Positions 16,272 through 26,700 of a stretch of 64,000 nucleotides of DNA are shown piece after piece (the first letter of the stretch is position 1; each line of letters opens with the position of its first letter). Position numbers and translations under genes: made by a program. A model generated the notes under the pieces. That model searched no databases, had not been told where the DNA came from, and was given only the letters and a program-made list of their open reading frames with translations. The DNA is from Pseudobdellovibrio sp031428275 (GTDB lineage Bacteria; Bdellovibrionota; Bdellovibrionia; Bdellovibrionales; Bdellovibrionaceae): positions 1 to 64,000 of the forward strand of contig JANPPC010000050.1 in NCBI GenBank assembly GCA_031428275.1, given 5' to 3'.

Positions 16272-17123
16272 CACGCCCAATAGTTGCACGCCGTTCAAAC
16301 TTTCATCAAGTAAAACGGCCGCAAAAATAAAAGCATAGGGAGCTTCTAGTAAGCATAATAAACTTGAAGTCGTATTCGTCAGAACTTGCTGAGCGCGAAT
16401 TTGTAGATAAAAAGCTACTATACTGGCAAAAGCCGCTAATATAAAAAGACCTAATAAAGGTTTGAAGTGAACCTGGGCAGGCCAAATCGAAATCCCTTTT
16501 GTCTTCATCTCGTAAATTAAAAATGGAACGATGATTATTAAAGACCAAAAAGTTTGAAAATTATTAAAACGAAATGCGCTTTTTACCTTATTTGCCGCAC
16601 TTCCGACAAAAATAATATGAAAAGTCGACGCTAGCGCGCAGACTAAGGTTAAAATATCACCGTAATTAAAACCGAATTCAGCCGTATGTACATCAAGCAG
16701 AAGCCCCATCCCGATAAAGGCCACTAAACCTAATACCAAGTGAAAAAGTTTTACCTTGTGGCGAAAAAATATTCCCGAAATAAGAGGTAACATCACCACG
16801 TACAGGGAAGTAATAAAACTCGATTTTGTTGCCGAAGTGAAATTAAGGCCGTGCGTTTGAAATAAAATAGAAAGGCCTAAAGCGGCGCCAGCCCAAATCG
16901 CAATTTTAGAATCACTCCACGATTGTTTGTAGGTTAAAGGGCTAAAGCTGAGCTGAAGCAGCTCGCCAATGACGAACGCTATAGCAAATCGCCAAAATAT
17001 CAAATTAGAAGACGAAAAATCTTCCAAAGCCCAACGCACGCAAGTGAATGAAATACCCCAGATACTGCCGGCAAAAATAAGTTGTGCAACGGCAATCTGA
17101 TAAGAGTTTAATTTTCTGAACAC
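16206..17123 (-). CDS. EamA/DMT-family transporter
   Basis: Inner-membrane protein of 305 residues built as two EamA repeats of about five helices each, the plan of the drug/metabolite transporter superfamily. Repeat 1 starts LIFAGSIWGISFTCVRW and repeat 2 ends with LLEAPYAFIFAAVLLDESL, the conserved Pro and acidic helix-loop region. Substrate unknown; members export amino acids, nucleobases or similar small molecules. The start overlaps the upstream ferredoxin-reductase-like gene by one base, so the two are probably co-translated. Its 3' end overlaps terC. Confidence 0.88.
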   Translation of the reverse strand: MFRKLNSYQIAVAQLIFAGSIWGISFTCVRWALEDFSSSNLIFWRFAIAFVIGELLQLSFSPLTYKQSWSDSKIAIWAGAALGLSILFQTHGLNFTSATKSSFITSLYVVMLPLISGIFFRHKVKLFHLVLGLVAFIGMGLLLDVHTAEFGFNYGDILTLVCALASTFHIIFVGSAANKVKSAFRFNNFQTFWSLIIIVPFLIYEMKTKGISIWPAQVHFKPLLGLFILAAFASIVAFYLQIRAQQVLTNTTSSLLCLLEAPYAFIFAAVLLDESLNGVQLLGVLVILASSVASVYIDRPKNRQA

Positions 17124-17866
17124 TAGTCAAAAGCCTCTGACCAAACTAAAGATTTATCTAAGCCGTCAATTTCAAGTAATTGATGTTTTACTTCTTTAAT
17201 CATTCCGCCGTTGCCGCACAAATAAAACGTGGTCGCTACATTTTTGTAATTAAGATCTTTTAAATAGTGTTGTACATAGCCGCGTTTGCCAGCCCAGGCA
17301 TCTGAACCACGACTTAAAACAAAGTCATATTCAAAGTTTGGTAAATCTTTTTGCAGACGTTGTAGTTCTGATTCGTAGTAAATATCTTGCTCTTTGCGTA
17401 CACCGAAAAATAATTTATATTTTAAATTTGGATAGTCTTTCATGCGTGACTCAATAAAGCAAAAGTGCTGCGATATTCCGCTTCCGGTATTCAAAAAGAC
17501 CACTTGCTCGGTCGGCGGCTCCTGAAAAAATACTTTTCCGAAGGGCCCGGTCATAGTTAGGCGCTCGTCGCCGCTCAAGCTCCAGATATATTTACTAGCG
17601 ATTCCGTTTTCAACAAACTTAAAAATTAATTTAAAACCATTTCTTTGGGCGTCGGTTGATGCAACCGAATAGGCTCGCAGTGCCGGCTTTGCGCCCTCCA
17701 CGGGCACATGGAGCATCACAAATTGACCGGCCTTGAAATTAAATTCAGGCTTATTCGTTAACTCTAAATAAAGTTCACGAATTTCTGCAGTGTGATCGAT
17801 GATTTTATTGATTTTGAACTCTAAGGGAATGCGTGCCGAAGAGACTGGTGTAGTAGGTTGTGACAT
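17123..17866 (-). CDS. Ferredoxin/flavodoxin-NADP+ reductase family protein
   Basis: FAD- and NAD(P)-binding oxidoreductase of 247 residues. The FAD domain carries RAYSVAS, the RxYS(T/S) flavin motif, preceded by FKAGQFVMLHVP. The pyridine-nucleotide domain begins VVFLNTGSGISQHF and ends YLCGNGGMIKEVKHQL, the usual CGNGxM element. There is no iron-sulfur domain, so it accepts or donates electrons to a separate partner such as ferredoxin. It stands first in a two-gene operon with the EamA transporter. The exact partner is unknown. Confidence 0.86.
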   Translation of the reverse strand: MSQPTTPVSSARIPLEFKINKIIDHTAEIRELYLELTNKPEFNFKAGQFVMLHVPVEGAKPALRAYSVASTDAQRNGFKLIFKFVENGIASKYIWSLSGDERLTMTGPFGKVFFQEPPTEQVVFLNTGSGISQHFCFIESRMKDYPNLKYKLFFGVRKEQDIYYESELQRLQKDLPNFEYDFVLSRGSDAWAGKRGYVQHYLKDLNYKNVATTFYLCGNGGMIKEVKHQLLEIDGLDKSLVWSEAFD

Positions 17867-17961
17867 AGCTTGGTATATTTTGTAGAAATTACCTTTTTGT
17901 CAAAGGTTTCAAGGGCTTGTCTTTCCAAATGAACACCAGTCGCCTATATTTGAAGCCAGAA

Positions 17962-19311
17962 ATGAAAAAAATCCTTACGCCGAGGCTTGGCTATTTTGTA
18001 ATTCTAGCGACATTGACCTTTTTGGGTTGTACGCCGCAAAGTAACTCGACAACCGCAGCGACCGATTTTAAGCTTCCGTCAAGGCCCTCAAACCCAGCTA
18101 ATCCAAGTGCCGCAATTCTATCTAGAAATTTACTCTACAAAAACGATCCCCGCGTTAGCTACTGCGAAATCTTAGAAAATCAGCAATCTAGTTACAGTGG
18201 GTTTCGCGATACGCAGCTAGAGCCGCTGGCTTCGCTTTCAAAAATTGTTACCAGCGCATGGGCGTTAGGAGCTTTGGGCTCAGATTATCGCTATCATACC
18301 GAATGGTATTTGAAGCCCGTAAGCGGGCGGCCGGGTATTTACGACGCTTATTTGAAAACCAATTATGATCCAGTCGTTAATACTGAAAAGCTTTTGTACT
18401 TTATGTCCGAATTAAATTCGGTTGGGGTCAGGGGAATTCGCGAATTAGTTATCGATGAAACCACGCGGGTTTATATCTCAGTTTTATCCGCACCGCATCT
18501 TGAACTAAACGATGTGCCCGTAACTTCGAACGAGACCAAAGAGAATCTAAAGTTGATACTGAATTCAAAAAATTGGGCGTCACGCACGCAAAAAGCAAAA
18601 ACCAATTTAACTCAGTGGGCGGCAAAAAATAATAAGTCTCTAAAAATTCCAGATTCATTTTCGACCGAACAGGTCATCTTTCGAAACTCAAATACTATTA
18701 ATAAAGCGACTTACCCATATGGTAAAAGAATACAGTCGGCTCCATTATTTAAGTATCTAAAGAACATGAATGTATTTTCTAACAATTATTTAGCTGATGC
18801 TATTTTTGAATCTTTAGGTGCAGCCAGTGGTTTTAAAGCATTTCAAGAAAAATCTCTGGCTATGAGCAGTCAAGATATGAAAATTTATACGGGCTCTGGC
18901 TTACCTATCAATCAGAACGGCGATCGTAAAGACAACCTTGGAACCTGCTTTAGTATGATTAAAGTATTATCTTACGTGAAGCAGGTCAGTCAAAAAGCCG
19001 AACTTAATCTAGGGCAACTGTTGCTTAACCCGACCAGCGACGAAGACGGAACCTTCAGTACGCAATCCAGCTATGGTAACTCGGTCGTACTAAAAACCGG
19101 AAGGCTTTTTGAAAACCCCGCTTTTAACTTAGCGGGGTTTGTTTCGACCGAGCAGGGCACTTTATCGTTTGCATTTTTAGGTCACGATTTCACGGCCTCA
19201 GAAGCTAAAGAAGTTGAGACCATGCGGGGCCAAATGTTAGATAACGTTTTTTCTAACTTTGATGCCAGAGCCGATTATGTGAATTTTCCTGAATACGAAA
19301 TCTTTTTATAA
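17962..19311 (+). CDS. D-Ala-D-Ala carboxypeptidase/endopeptidase, PBP4 type (S13), lipoprotein
   Basis: Peptidoglycan peptidase of family S13, which trims or cleaves crosslinks. Active-site motifs: SLSK (in LASLSKIVTS), SNN (in VFSNNYLADAIFES) and KTG (in VVLKTGRLF). The start at 17962 gives a compact lipoprotein signal peptide ending LTFLGC; the frame is open further up, with alternative ATG 17929 and TTG 17917. The N-terminal linker is Ser/Pro/Asn-rich. It is shorter than E. coli DacB, with a reduced insertion domain. Bdellovibrios use PBP4-type enzymes to reshape prey cells, so a host-directed role is possible but not shown. It ends base-to-base with the convergent peptidase. Confidence 0.82.
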   Translation: MKKILTPRLGYFVILATLTFLGCTPQSNSTTAATDFKLPSRPSNPANPSAAILSRNLLYKNDPRVSYCEILENQQSSYSGFRDTQLEPLASLSKIVTSAWALGALGSDYRYHTEWYLKPVSGRPGIYDAYLKTNYDPVVNTEKLLYFMSELNSVGVRGIRELVIDETTRVYISVLSAPHLELNDVPVTSNETKENLKLILNSKNWASRTQKAKTNLTQWAAKNNKSLKIPDSFSTEQVIFRNSNTINKATYPYGKRIQSAPLFKYLKNMNVFSNNYLADAIFESLGAASGFKAFQEKSLAMSSQDMKIYTGSGLPINQNGDRKDNLGTCFSMIKVLSYVKQVSQKAELNLGQLLLNPTSDEDGTFSTQSSYGNSVVLKTGRLFENPAFNLAGFVSTEQGTLSFAFLGHDFTASEAKEVETMRGQMLDNVFSNFDARADYVNFPEYEIFL

Positions 19312-20559
19312 TCAATTCTGTTTCAAATTAGAATTACCCAAGGTCAGCGCGAACAAAGTCGCCAATTTGGTAAATGTATTGGAATGCGTTAAACTTGATT
19401 CAGAGTTAATTCTGTCATTTTCGCTGTGAATGAGTCGATTCATGGTGCGAGTCGTAGCCTCAAATGGTGCGGCCGCTGGGAACCCCTGTCTGGTCCAGGA
19501 TGCATGATCGCTGCAGCCGTAACCGCAAGTGTCTGAAACGAAGCTAGCGTCCAAGTATAAGCTATATATTTTGCTAAAGACTTCGTTCAGCCAAGGGCTG
19601 GTATAATCTGAAAGAAGGCCAATGATTTGTTCCCCGTTACCAGGGTGCAAGGTCATATCTAACTGCAGAACTGCAATGACCGATTTATTTTTTGCTTTAT
19701 AATCTTTAGCAATTTCTGAAGAACCAAGCAGCCCACTTTCTTCACCGGCATACCAAAAAAATTCTAAACTGCGTTCAGGCTGCGGAGCATTCATTAAAAT
19801 TTTTACAGTTTCTATTAGGTTAGCAGCGCCCGAGGCATTATCATCGGCGCCGGGTGCTAAAGTAGAACCGAAGTAAGATTGATTGATCGAATCAAAATGC
19901 GCCCCAAGCACCACAATTTCTTTGGGACGCAGTCGCCCCTCGATTGTTAAGCGTAAACTTTTTTGTTTCGTACTCATGTGATCGATCAAGGTAATCGAGT
20001 AGGGCCAAGCCGCATCAGCTAATAGGGTTTCTAGTCGCGTTTTCAGCTCTTCCACATGGGCATTCGGCTGTGGAGCTCTATTAAAGCGGGTAGGGTAATT
20101 AGAAATCCATTGAATTTCCGACAACAGACCTTGGGGATTAGCCGCAGTCGCTAAATCTTTATAATTTTGATTAAACTGCACATCTGGAAGTTTAATCGGA
20201 GAAACCGCTACTAATTTACGAGTGATGGTAATCAGATCCTGAAGTACACGACCTGATGCAGATGTTTCCTCAGAATTTAGAACTTCAAAGCCTGCGCATT
20301 TTCCCTGAAAGTGAGTTGCATTTGATATTCGATTCATTTGTACTGGGGTTAGTTGCGCGACACCCAAGTTAGTTGACTCATCACGGCTTAATAAAAATGC
20401 TCCGACGGCCTGAAGTTTATCAAGATCGGAAATAACCACTTGAGGTTTATCATTTAAAAAAACAGAGTTGTGGCCCCATGCAGGCAAGGCACCCATGGTT
20501 GTAAACGACGCGATATATAAGGCTGTAAACTGCAAAATTTTTTTCAAAAAACCCTCCAT
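19312..20559 (-). CDS. Secreted M28-family zinc aminopeptidase
   Basis: Exported metallopeptidase of 415 residues. After a signal peptide and an N-terminal region of about 165 residues comes a catalytic domain with the co-catalytic zinc ligands: LGAHFDSI, PGADDNASGAANL, AGEESGLLGS, QLDMTLHP and CSDHASWTRQGFPA. This matches bacterial leucyl-aminopeptidase-like M28 enzymes. Coordinates begin at the ATG, but GGAGGG right after that ATG stands 4 bases before an in-frame TTG at 20547, giving signal peptide KKILQFTALYIASF; that TTG may be the true start. It is likely to release amino acids from peptides in the periplasm or outside. Confidence 0.88.
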   Translation of the reverse strand: MEGFLKKILQFTALYIASFTTMGALPAWGHNSVFLNDKPQVVISDLDKLQAVGAFLLSRDESTNLGVAQLTPVQMNRISNATHFQGKCAGFEVLNSEETSASGRVLQDLITITRKLVAVSPIKLPDVQFNQNYKDLATAANPQGLLSEIQWISNYPTRFNRAPQPNAHVEELKTRLETLLADAAWPYSITLIDHMSTKQKSLRLTIEGRLRPKEIVVLGAHFDSINQSYFGSTLAPGADDNASGAANLIETVKILMNAPQPERSLEFFWYAGEESGLLGSSEIAKDYKAKNKSVIAVLQLDMTLHPGNGEQIIGLLSDYTSPWLNEVFSKIYSLYLDASFVSDTCGYGCSDHASWTRQGFPAAAPFEATTRTMNRLIHSENDRINSESSLTHSNTFTKLATLFALTLGNSNLKQN

Positions 20560-20618
20560 GGCTTTGAAACAGATTCATTTTAAATTTCGAACTAAATAGA
20601 ACGACTTGCTTGTCTAAA

Positions 20619-21290
20619 TTAAAAATAAAAGACTAAAAACCCACGCGTCCCGAAACCCGTGGCCGCGGTCTGTGCAAGCGAGGTATTAATTTGCTGGTAA
20701 TCAAAGTAACCCTCTAGGCGAATCGCTGTCGAAGTTCCGGACAAAAACCACGTTAAAAAACCACCCGCGTTTGTATCAACAACTGAAACCGATCCGCCAC
20801 CTTTCGAGCTAGGCATCTGGATCGAACCAAAGCCAGCAAACGCAAACGGCCCATAGATATAATTTCTTGAGTCGCGGTTCGCGATTAGATTATAATCAAA
20901 GTATCCACCGAATAAAAAATCAGTTGTGGCACCGGCGCCAACATCAGTTGAATTAACTTCGGCAGCCACTCCCAGTTCAAGCTGGGTAAAATTCCAACCG
21001 TAACGTGCGTTTAGCGAACCCGCACTTTTTTGATAATTAGTGCCGCTTAAGCTGCTGAAACTTCCGCCAATCATCAATGAATGCTGGCGCGAACTTAATC
21101 CTTTAGATTGATAGCTTACGTTTTCGGAAATGGGAGCGGTTTGTAAATCGTAAACCATACCTTCTTCGAGTGGAACCGAACTTTCAACAATCGAACTTGA
21201 ACCTTTCGTGCGCTTAACTGTGATTTTCTGTGCGAAAGCAAAATTTAAAAATATGAAGCATCCAATAAAAAAGCTTAAAGTTATTTTCAT
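20619..21290 (-). CDS. Small outer-membrane beta-barrel protein
   Basis: The 223-residue protein has a signal peptide (MKITLSFFIGCFIFLNFAFA). The mature part has amphipathic strands alternating with turns, and a C-terminal strand TRGFLVFYF ending in Phe, the classic barrel insertion signal. The strand pattern suggests an eight-stranded OmpA/OmpW-like barrel. Its ATG overlaps the DUF1338 stop by 4 bases, so it is second in that two-gene operon. Function unknown. Confidence 0.72.
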   Translation of the reverse strand: MKITLSFFIGCFIFLNFAFAQKITVKRTKGSSSIVESSVPLEEGMVYDLQTAPISENVSYQSKGLSSRQHSLMIGGSFSSLSGTNYQKSAGSLNARYGWNFTQLELGVAAEVNSTDVGAGATTDFLFGGYFDYNLIANRDSRNYIYGPFAFAGFGSIQMPSSKGGGSVSVVDTNAGGFLTWFLSGTSTAIRLEGYFDYQQINTSLAQTAATGFGTRGFLVFYF

Positions 21291-22096
21291 TTGGTTTTAT
21301 TCGTGCTTTCAAAAATTTTATCGGCCGATTTGGCAATAAAACCTTGGTAAAGTTCACCCGAGGCCATGGGGTAACGTTTTGCAAACTCGTAGTAGCAGCC
21401 GGGAATGGCATACATTCCATCCGCGAATTGGGTCATTACTTCAGCCGCCATGGTCGAACTTTGCTCTAGCAGTTCGGCCGAAGTTCCCTTAATTTCGCCA
21501 CCCGATGCATTTAGTTTAAACCCATTCCCCTTAATGAAATCATTCAATCGCGTTATATCGGTGAAGTTACGCAGGTGATTGATACTAACGGTAAAGTGGT
21601 TAGGTCTGAATCCGTAAGCATAAACCCAAGAAGCATACTCACTTTCTGCCGCTAACTTCAAAAAAGTCGCGTGATTTGCTACCCAGTGAGTTCCGCTGAA
21701 TACGAACTTTTCATCTTTTGCAGCGTCCGGATTAATTTGATAAATACACTGCGCGATTATCTCTTGAACAAATGGAGACATCTTTTCAAGTTCTAATTCA
21801 GAGATAAAAATTTTCGGAATATTCTTATCCGGGTGTTCGAAATGTTTTGCGTATAACTTTTTTTCTGTGAAAAAGTATTCACCTTTATCGACGTAGCCGT
21901 ACTTGATAAAATGCTGAGCCAAAGACTGAATACCAAGATCAGGGTGCTTAAAAGTACGAAGCGCTATGTGATCATTTTGTACAGTTTCGCCAGCCTGCGT
22001 GAATAAGTTATAGATCTTTTTGGCCGCTGGGTTCATTTTAGTATAATCTAACCACATTTCATCCATATAGCGTTTTAACTGTTCTACAGAACTCAT
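21287..22096 (-). CDS. DUF1338 protein, HglS/YdcJ-like metal-dependent dioxygenase family
   Basis: Cytosolic protein of 269 residues of the DUF1338 family. Characterised members (HglS) convert 2-oxoadipate to D-2-hydroxyglutarate with Fe(II), the final part of a lysine breakdown route. Visible candidate ligand regions are NDHIALRTF near residue 41, ANHATFLK, and NHFTVSINHL. This is the short form, well below the length of HglS, so substrate may differ. Four-base overlap with the barrel gene downstream. Family call is good; activity is inferred. Confidence 0.75.
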   Translation of the reverse strand: MSSVEQLKRYMDEMWLDYTKMNPAAKKIYNLFTQAGETVQNDHIALRTFKHPDLGIQSLAQHFIKYGYVDKGEYFFTEKKLYAKHFEHPDKNIPKIFISELELEKMSPFVQEIIAQCIYQINPDAAKDEKFVFSGTHWVANHATFLKLAAESEYASWVYAYGFRPNHFTVSINHLRNFTDITRLNDFIKGNGFKLNASGGEIKGTSAELLEQSSTMAAEVMTQFADGMYAIPGCYYEFAKRYPMASGELYQGFIAKSADKIFESTNKTK

Positions 22097-22229
22097 AAAA
22101 AGACTCCTATCTCATGCTAGAAAATTGGCTTATTTCTATTTGATTTCTAATTGGTATTTATTACAAATCTAATTACGTGAAATGTCATTCTGCTGCATTA
22201 CGTTGACGGATAAATTAGCTTCGGGTTGT

Positions 22230-23705
22230 ATGTTCAAGATGCTTAACATTAATGTGTTTTTAAAGCTTATATTTTCGATTTTTTGCGGCTACTTTTTTAT
22301 GCTAAAATCTGCGGCGGCGCAGTCAACGTCAAGCACGGCTGTTGATTTTTCTAGACTGACAGCTTCATCATCGGTGGTAAAAATTAAAGATGGCCCTAGC
22401 CATTCTGAAGTTATCCCCAAGGTGTCGGGTCAAGTCCGTTCACTTAATTATTTAGCTTATTCCGAAATCGATGAAAAATCGCAGGGCCAAGCAGAACTCA
22501 CGATTGGTCTTAAAAAGGAAGGTTTCTTTTTTGCGGATGTTGAACTAACGGTCGGCACTTTTACCGAGCCACGCTCGGTTTATATTCCGTTTCCGGAAGC
22601 TTATGTCGCTATCGGAAATGAAAAATCAAATTACTTAGCCGTCGGTATAAAAAAACAGTCTTTAAGTTTTATTGACCGTTATTATAATCTAGGATTTTAC
22701 GAATCTTACTTCACCAATGATTTTATTGACTATAAAGAGCAAGGTTTTGCCGGCTTACAGTTTCAGGTGCGTTTCGAAAATTTTGGAATCAAGGGTGGTT
22801 ATCAACCCATTTTTTTGAAAAATCAGGGACCTGAGGTTCACGAAGATTCAGGCGGGATATCGTCTTCTAATCGTTGGGCCAAACGACCACCCAAGCAATT
22901 TGAATTCGTACAAGGTCAGACTCGAAAAATCAAATACGCTATTCGTGATTACAGCGCGGCAGATATTATAAAAAATCAAGGTCACACGGCTAGCGTATTT
23001 ATCGGTACCAATAGCGAGCGGCCCTTAGTGCAAGTGTCGTACGCCAATCATCCGTTGAATGAAATTCCTTTAACGCGCGAAACATTTGGTACCATTAGTG
23101 ACTTCACGGGCAACGTGTATCTGTCGCCAATCGTGACAAATCACGAGGTTCGTTCGGCCGATATCAATTTAGACCGTGGGTTATTTAAGTCGACGTTTTC
23201 GTATCTTGAAGATCTACCTTTAAATACAAATCCGCTAATCGACGAAACTTTGCAGGTTTTAAAGCCTCTTAAAGTTTATTCTGTTTATTTCGCGGTTGAT
23301 TTAAAAGATTACGTTTCTCGACCGTTTTCCGTCAGTGTTGCTGCCGCCGAAATGCAAGGCGGCGAGATTACAGATCTTATGGAAAACGGCCAAAACAGTG
23401 TTTTTACGTTTTCGTCGAATCGCAGCGTTTTTAAAAAGCCATTAACTTTTGGCCTTACGGGCGAAGCCGTTTATCTAGGATCAAAACCTCTTGTCACCTC
23501 AATTGCGTGGACATACGATCGAGAATATAAGGGCACGCTCGTGTCGACTAAGCTGTCTCATGAAACTTGGCAAAAATTTTATTTGCATGGTGGCTTCGAC
23601 CTCTTAGGGGTTGAAAATGATTTGCAAGCTGATGGCGTAGATAATTTTTTAAATCAGAACCAAGCCAACGACCGTTTTTTCGCGGGAGTGCAGTATGTTT
23701 TTTAG
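22230..23705 (+). CDS. Outer-membrane beta-barrel, first member of paralogous barrel/lipoprotein pair 1
   Basis: The product is about 491 residues from the ATG at 22230, chosen because it puts a signal peptide ending KSAAAQ near the N-terminus; the frame is open from 22182. Most of the chain is alternating amphipathic strands, ending FFAGVQYVF with terminal Phe, so it should be an outer-membrane barrel. A central stretch with PIFLKNQGP, SNRWAKRPP and FVQGQTRKIKYAIRD matches the same region of the barrel at 35594 (PIYIPDQGP, SNPWFSNPP, FQGQVYPIDYDIRR), so the two are paralogues. The stop overlaps the next gene by 11 bases. No known porin family recognised. Confidence 0.78.
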   Translation: MFKMLNINVFLKLIFSIFCGYFFMLKSAAAQSTSSTAVDFSRLTASSSVVKIKDGPSHSEVIPKVSGQVRSLNYLAYSEIDEKSQGQAELTIGLKKEGFFFADVELTVGTFTEPRSVYIPFPEAYVAIGNEKSNYLAVGIKKQSLSFIDRYYNLGFYESYFTNDFIDYKEQGFAGLQFQVRFENFGIKGGYQPIFLKNQGPEVHEDSGGISSSNRWAKRPPKQFEFVQGQTRKIKYAIRDYSAADIIKNQGHTASVFIGTNSERPLVQVSYANHPLNEIPLTRETFGTISDFTGNVYLSPIVTNHEVRSADINLDRGLFKSTFSYLEDLPLNTNPLIDETLQVLKPLKVYSVYFAVDLKDYVSRPFSVSVAAAEMQGGEITDLMENGQNSVFTFSSNRSVFKKPLTFGLTGEAVYLGSKPLVTSIAWTYDREYKGTLVSTKLSHETWQKFYLHGGFDLLGVENDLQADGVDNFLNQNQANDRFFAGVQYVF

Positions 23706-26700
23706 AAACTTTGCTATAACAAATTTTATAGTCAAAAATCGCTCAGCTGCAGGTTTGAATTTCGCCTTGTTTGCACTTTCATTTTTTTTAGTAAGCTGCG
23801 GCCTAAAGTTAAATGAAAAAAATAAAGATACGAATGAATCGGCTAAAGTCAAAAGTGCGCAGTGCCTTAATCAATCTATTTCAGACCTTAAGCTTTTTTT
23901 AAAGGGCGACGCATCAGACCAAGTGGTTACGCAATCGTTTGGATGTCTAGAAAATGTTTTCATCGCGTTTAAAGATAATATTCGAGGCCAAGATAAAAAT
24001 GTATTCACTCCGAAAGAAATAGCCGACTTCGTAAGTGTTAATTTTTTCTCGGACGGTACTACGCTTAGCCCCGCATTTGTAACTGAAATTATGAAGCTCA
24101 AGGTTGCATTGTTCGGAGGAAGCGAAACTCTGATCAAGAAGCAAGAAATTGATCTTGTTGTCAGTTTAATTTCTCGCTTTACACCGCAACTTGTTAAGCT
24201 AAACCCGCACATGAAAATCATCAACATGCAGTGGCAGCCCGCTGCCGAGCAAGCTCAGATTTTAGAAAGCGAAAAACAGTTTCAACTAGCTAAAGTAGAA
24301 TTCAGTAAATTTATTGTTCAGGTTCTTTCGGAATTTAAAGCTGGGGGCAGAGAGTACAAGATCGATGACGTTTTGAATTTAGTAGTTGAAGCCGCGAAGT
24401 TTACGAAAAGCGCAGAGGGAACCATCGATACTATTAAAAAATCTCGCGTATTTTTTAAACGCTTTAAGAAACACTTAATCGGGGGAAATAACTCGATACA
24501 AGGCGACGACTGGGAAAAATTAGCCCTGACTTTAAGTGAGGCCTACTTTCAAGCTTTACGTTACCAATATTTTTTAAATCCCTTAGACGAAACTCAAGTC
24601 GAAGAGAAATGGTCTGTCTATCAAAAAATCGGGTTAGACCTTAGCGCTCTCGTTGAAAAGCTACTAAATGCTAAAGAAACTCAGGCTTTAACTAATGAAG
24701 AAATTTTAGATTTAATCGAGCCTTTAGCTGAGATATTTCCCGAGCTTCAAGTGAACGCGCCATTACTGGATGGCTTAGGCGATTTAAAAGTTATGATCTT
24801 AGGAGAAAGTAAACTTGGCAATCGCGGCTGGGCAAAAAGCGATTTCAAAGCTTTAGAGAAAAAAATTCCAGATCTGTTTAAGAACATATCGATTCTTTTT
24901 AAAGAATTTGATCTCTTATCAGCAAAGAAAAATACAACTTTAGCGTACTCAGATTTCTTAATAAAAGAAGCGAAAGTACAGGGCGCCATCTATCAGCTAA
25001 GCCAGTTGATTGAGGGCCGTTATGATCTTAAATCTTTAAAAAACCTGACCGAAAATCTTTCGAGTTCGCTTTTAAAAGCTAATCTGAGTATGCCACCTAA
25101 GTTTGATTCACTATTTAAAGTGATTTTGGCTGGGCAAACGGTTTTAACCGGAGAAGCCAGCTCGGTTTTGGGAGGGCCCCAATTAAAAATACTTTTTAAC
25201 GTAGGTATACGTGGCTACCTGAACTACGTTGAATATAATTTATTCTTATCTGCTTATTCATCAAATGATCCACGGTTCGCGCACAATTTAATTCGTCTTT
25301 GGCCAAAGGTTAAAACAACACTCAGCTTTAACCTGTCTCAGAAAGGCAGCCATCTTATTACGACGGATGAATTAACAAATCTGATCTTGGTTCTACAAGA
25401 AGAAAAATACATTTCGACAAAAATACGTAAAACCAGTTTGAATGCGCTGTTCTCTAGCTTATGGACTCATATTTTTAATGATCCGAATTTAAGGCTTCAA
25501 GATGTCTTGCAGCCCGGTTTGAATGAGGTGGTGCTAACGCAAATTTCTAGTGAACTAGAGATCTACTTACAGAATCAAAAAAATATCTCAGAAATGTTCA
25601 TCTCAGGTAGCCCTATTTTTCAGAGCGACTTGGTCGCCCAGTTGAACCGCCAACTGCAAAATTCAAAAAATCTCAGCGAAAGTACCGGCCTTAGTGAAAT
25701 GTTACAATTCATCAACCCATTTACCCCTTTAAATTTCGATAGCAGGGGCTTTCTTAAAATTCTTACATCTGATTTAGGTCAGTACGTTTACTCTGATCTT
25801 GAAAAATCTAATTTATCTCGCGCGATCTCGCGTTTGATCACTCGTGCATACGCTAAAGACTTGGGGCGTGTAAATTCGTTGATAGGAGTGTCTCTTGACG
25901 AAGTCGAACTGGCTTACGCACAGTTGAAGAGCGTAGCGGTTGATTTGGAGGCCGTCGAAGAATCAAATCTTACCTTTATTTCATCGCGTTTCAGAGAAGC
26001 GAATTTATTTTTAGCCCCTTCGAATGGTGATGCCATTGCTGACTTTAAAGAACTTCATCAACTTATTATGCAGATGTTTTCAGGAATTCAGCGTGCAGGG
26101 GTCGTAAAGCAAGAAATCGTCGCGCTTTGTCTACCCGGCACGGTGGTGAAAGACTTAAAGTCACGAAGTACCATTAGTGAAGATTGCTTGCTACAGGCTT
26201 ATTTGGATGAAACTAATGCCTTTGGATCGATGCCTAACTTTACTTCAATGAAGTCGACCTATAAGCCCGAGCAGTTAAAAGAATTTTACCTTAGCTTACT
26301 GAAAGCCGCCGGCCATGTGCAGAACCCAGAAAAACTTGTGTACTTTGCAGACGCTGATTTATTTCCGCACGTTGTTCAGTATATTGAAATGATTTTTGCA
26401 ACTCACGATTTAGACAAAGATGGTTTTTTAAATAAAGAAGAAGCAACTAAAGCATTTCCTGTTTTTAAGGCGCTGCTGAAAGAATTGGTCGTTTCGTACA
26501 AGCAAATTAAAGAAGAAGATTTACTGGGTGTATTTGTCTACATCCTAAAAAACGGCCGGCCGCCCAACCCTAAAAACTTGGGTGAATTATTAAAGTTCGT
26601 AGCCTTTATTCGCGACAAAGACCAAAAGGGTTGGGACATTCAAGCCACACGCATTGATCTTGGTCGAATTTTTAACTTCATTGCTGACGCAACAAAGCCG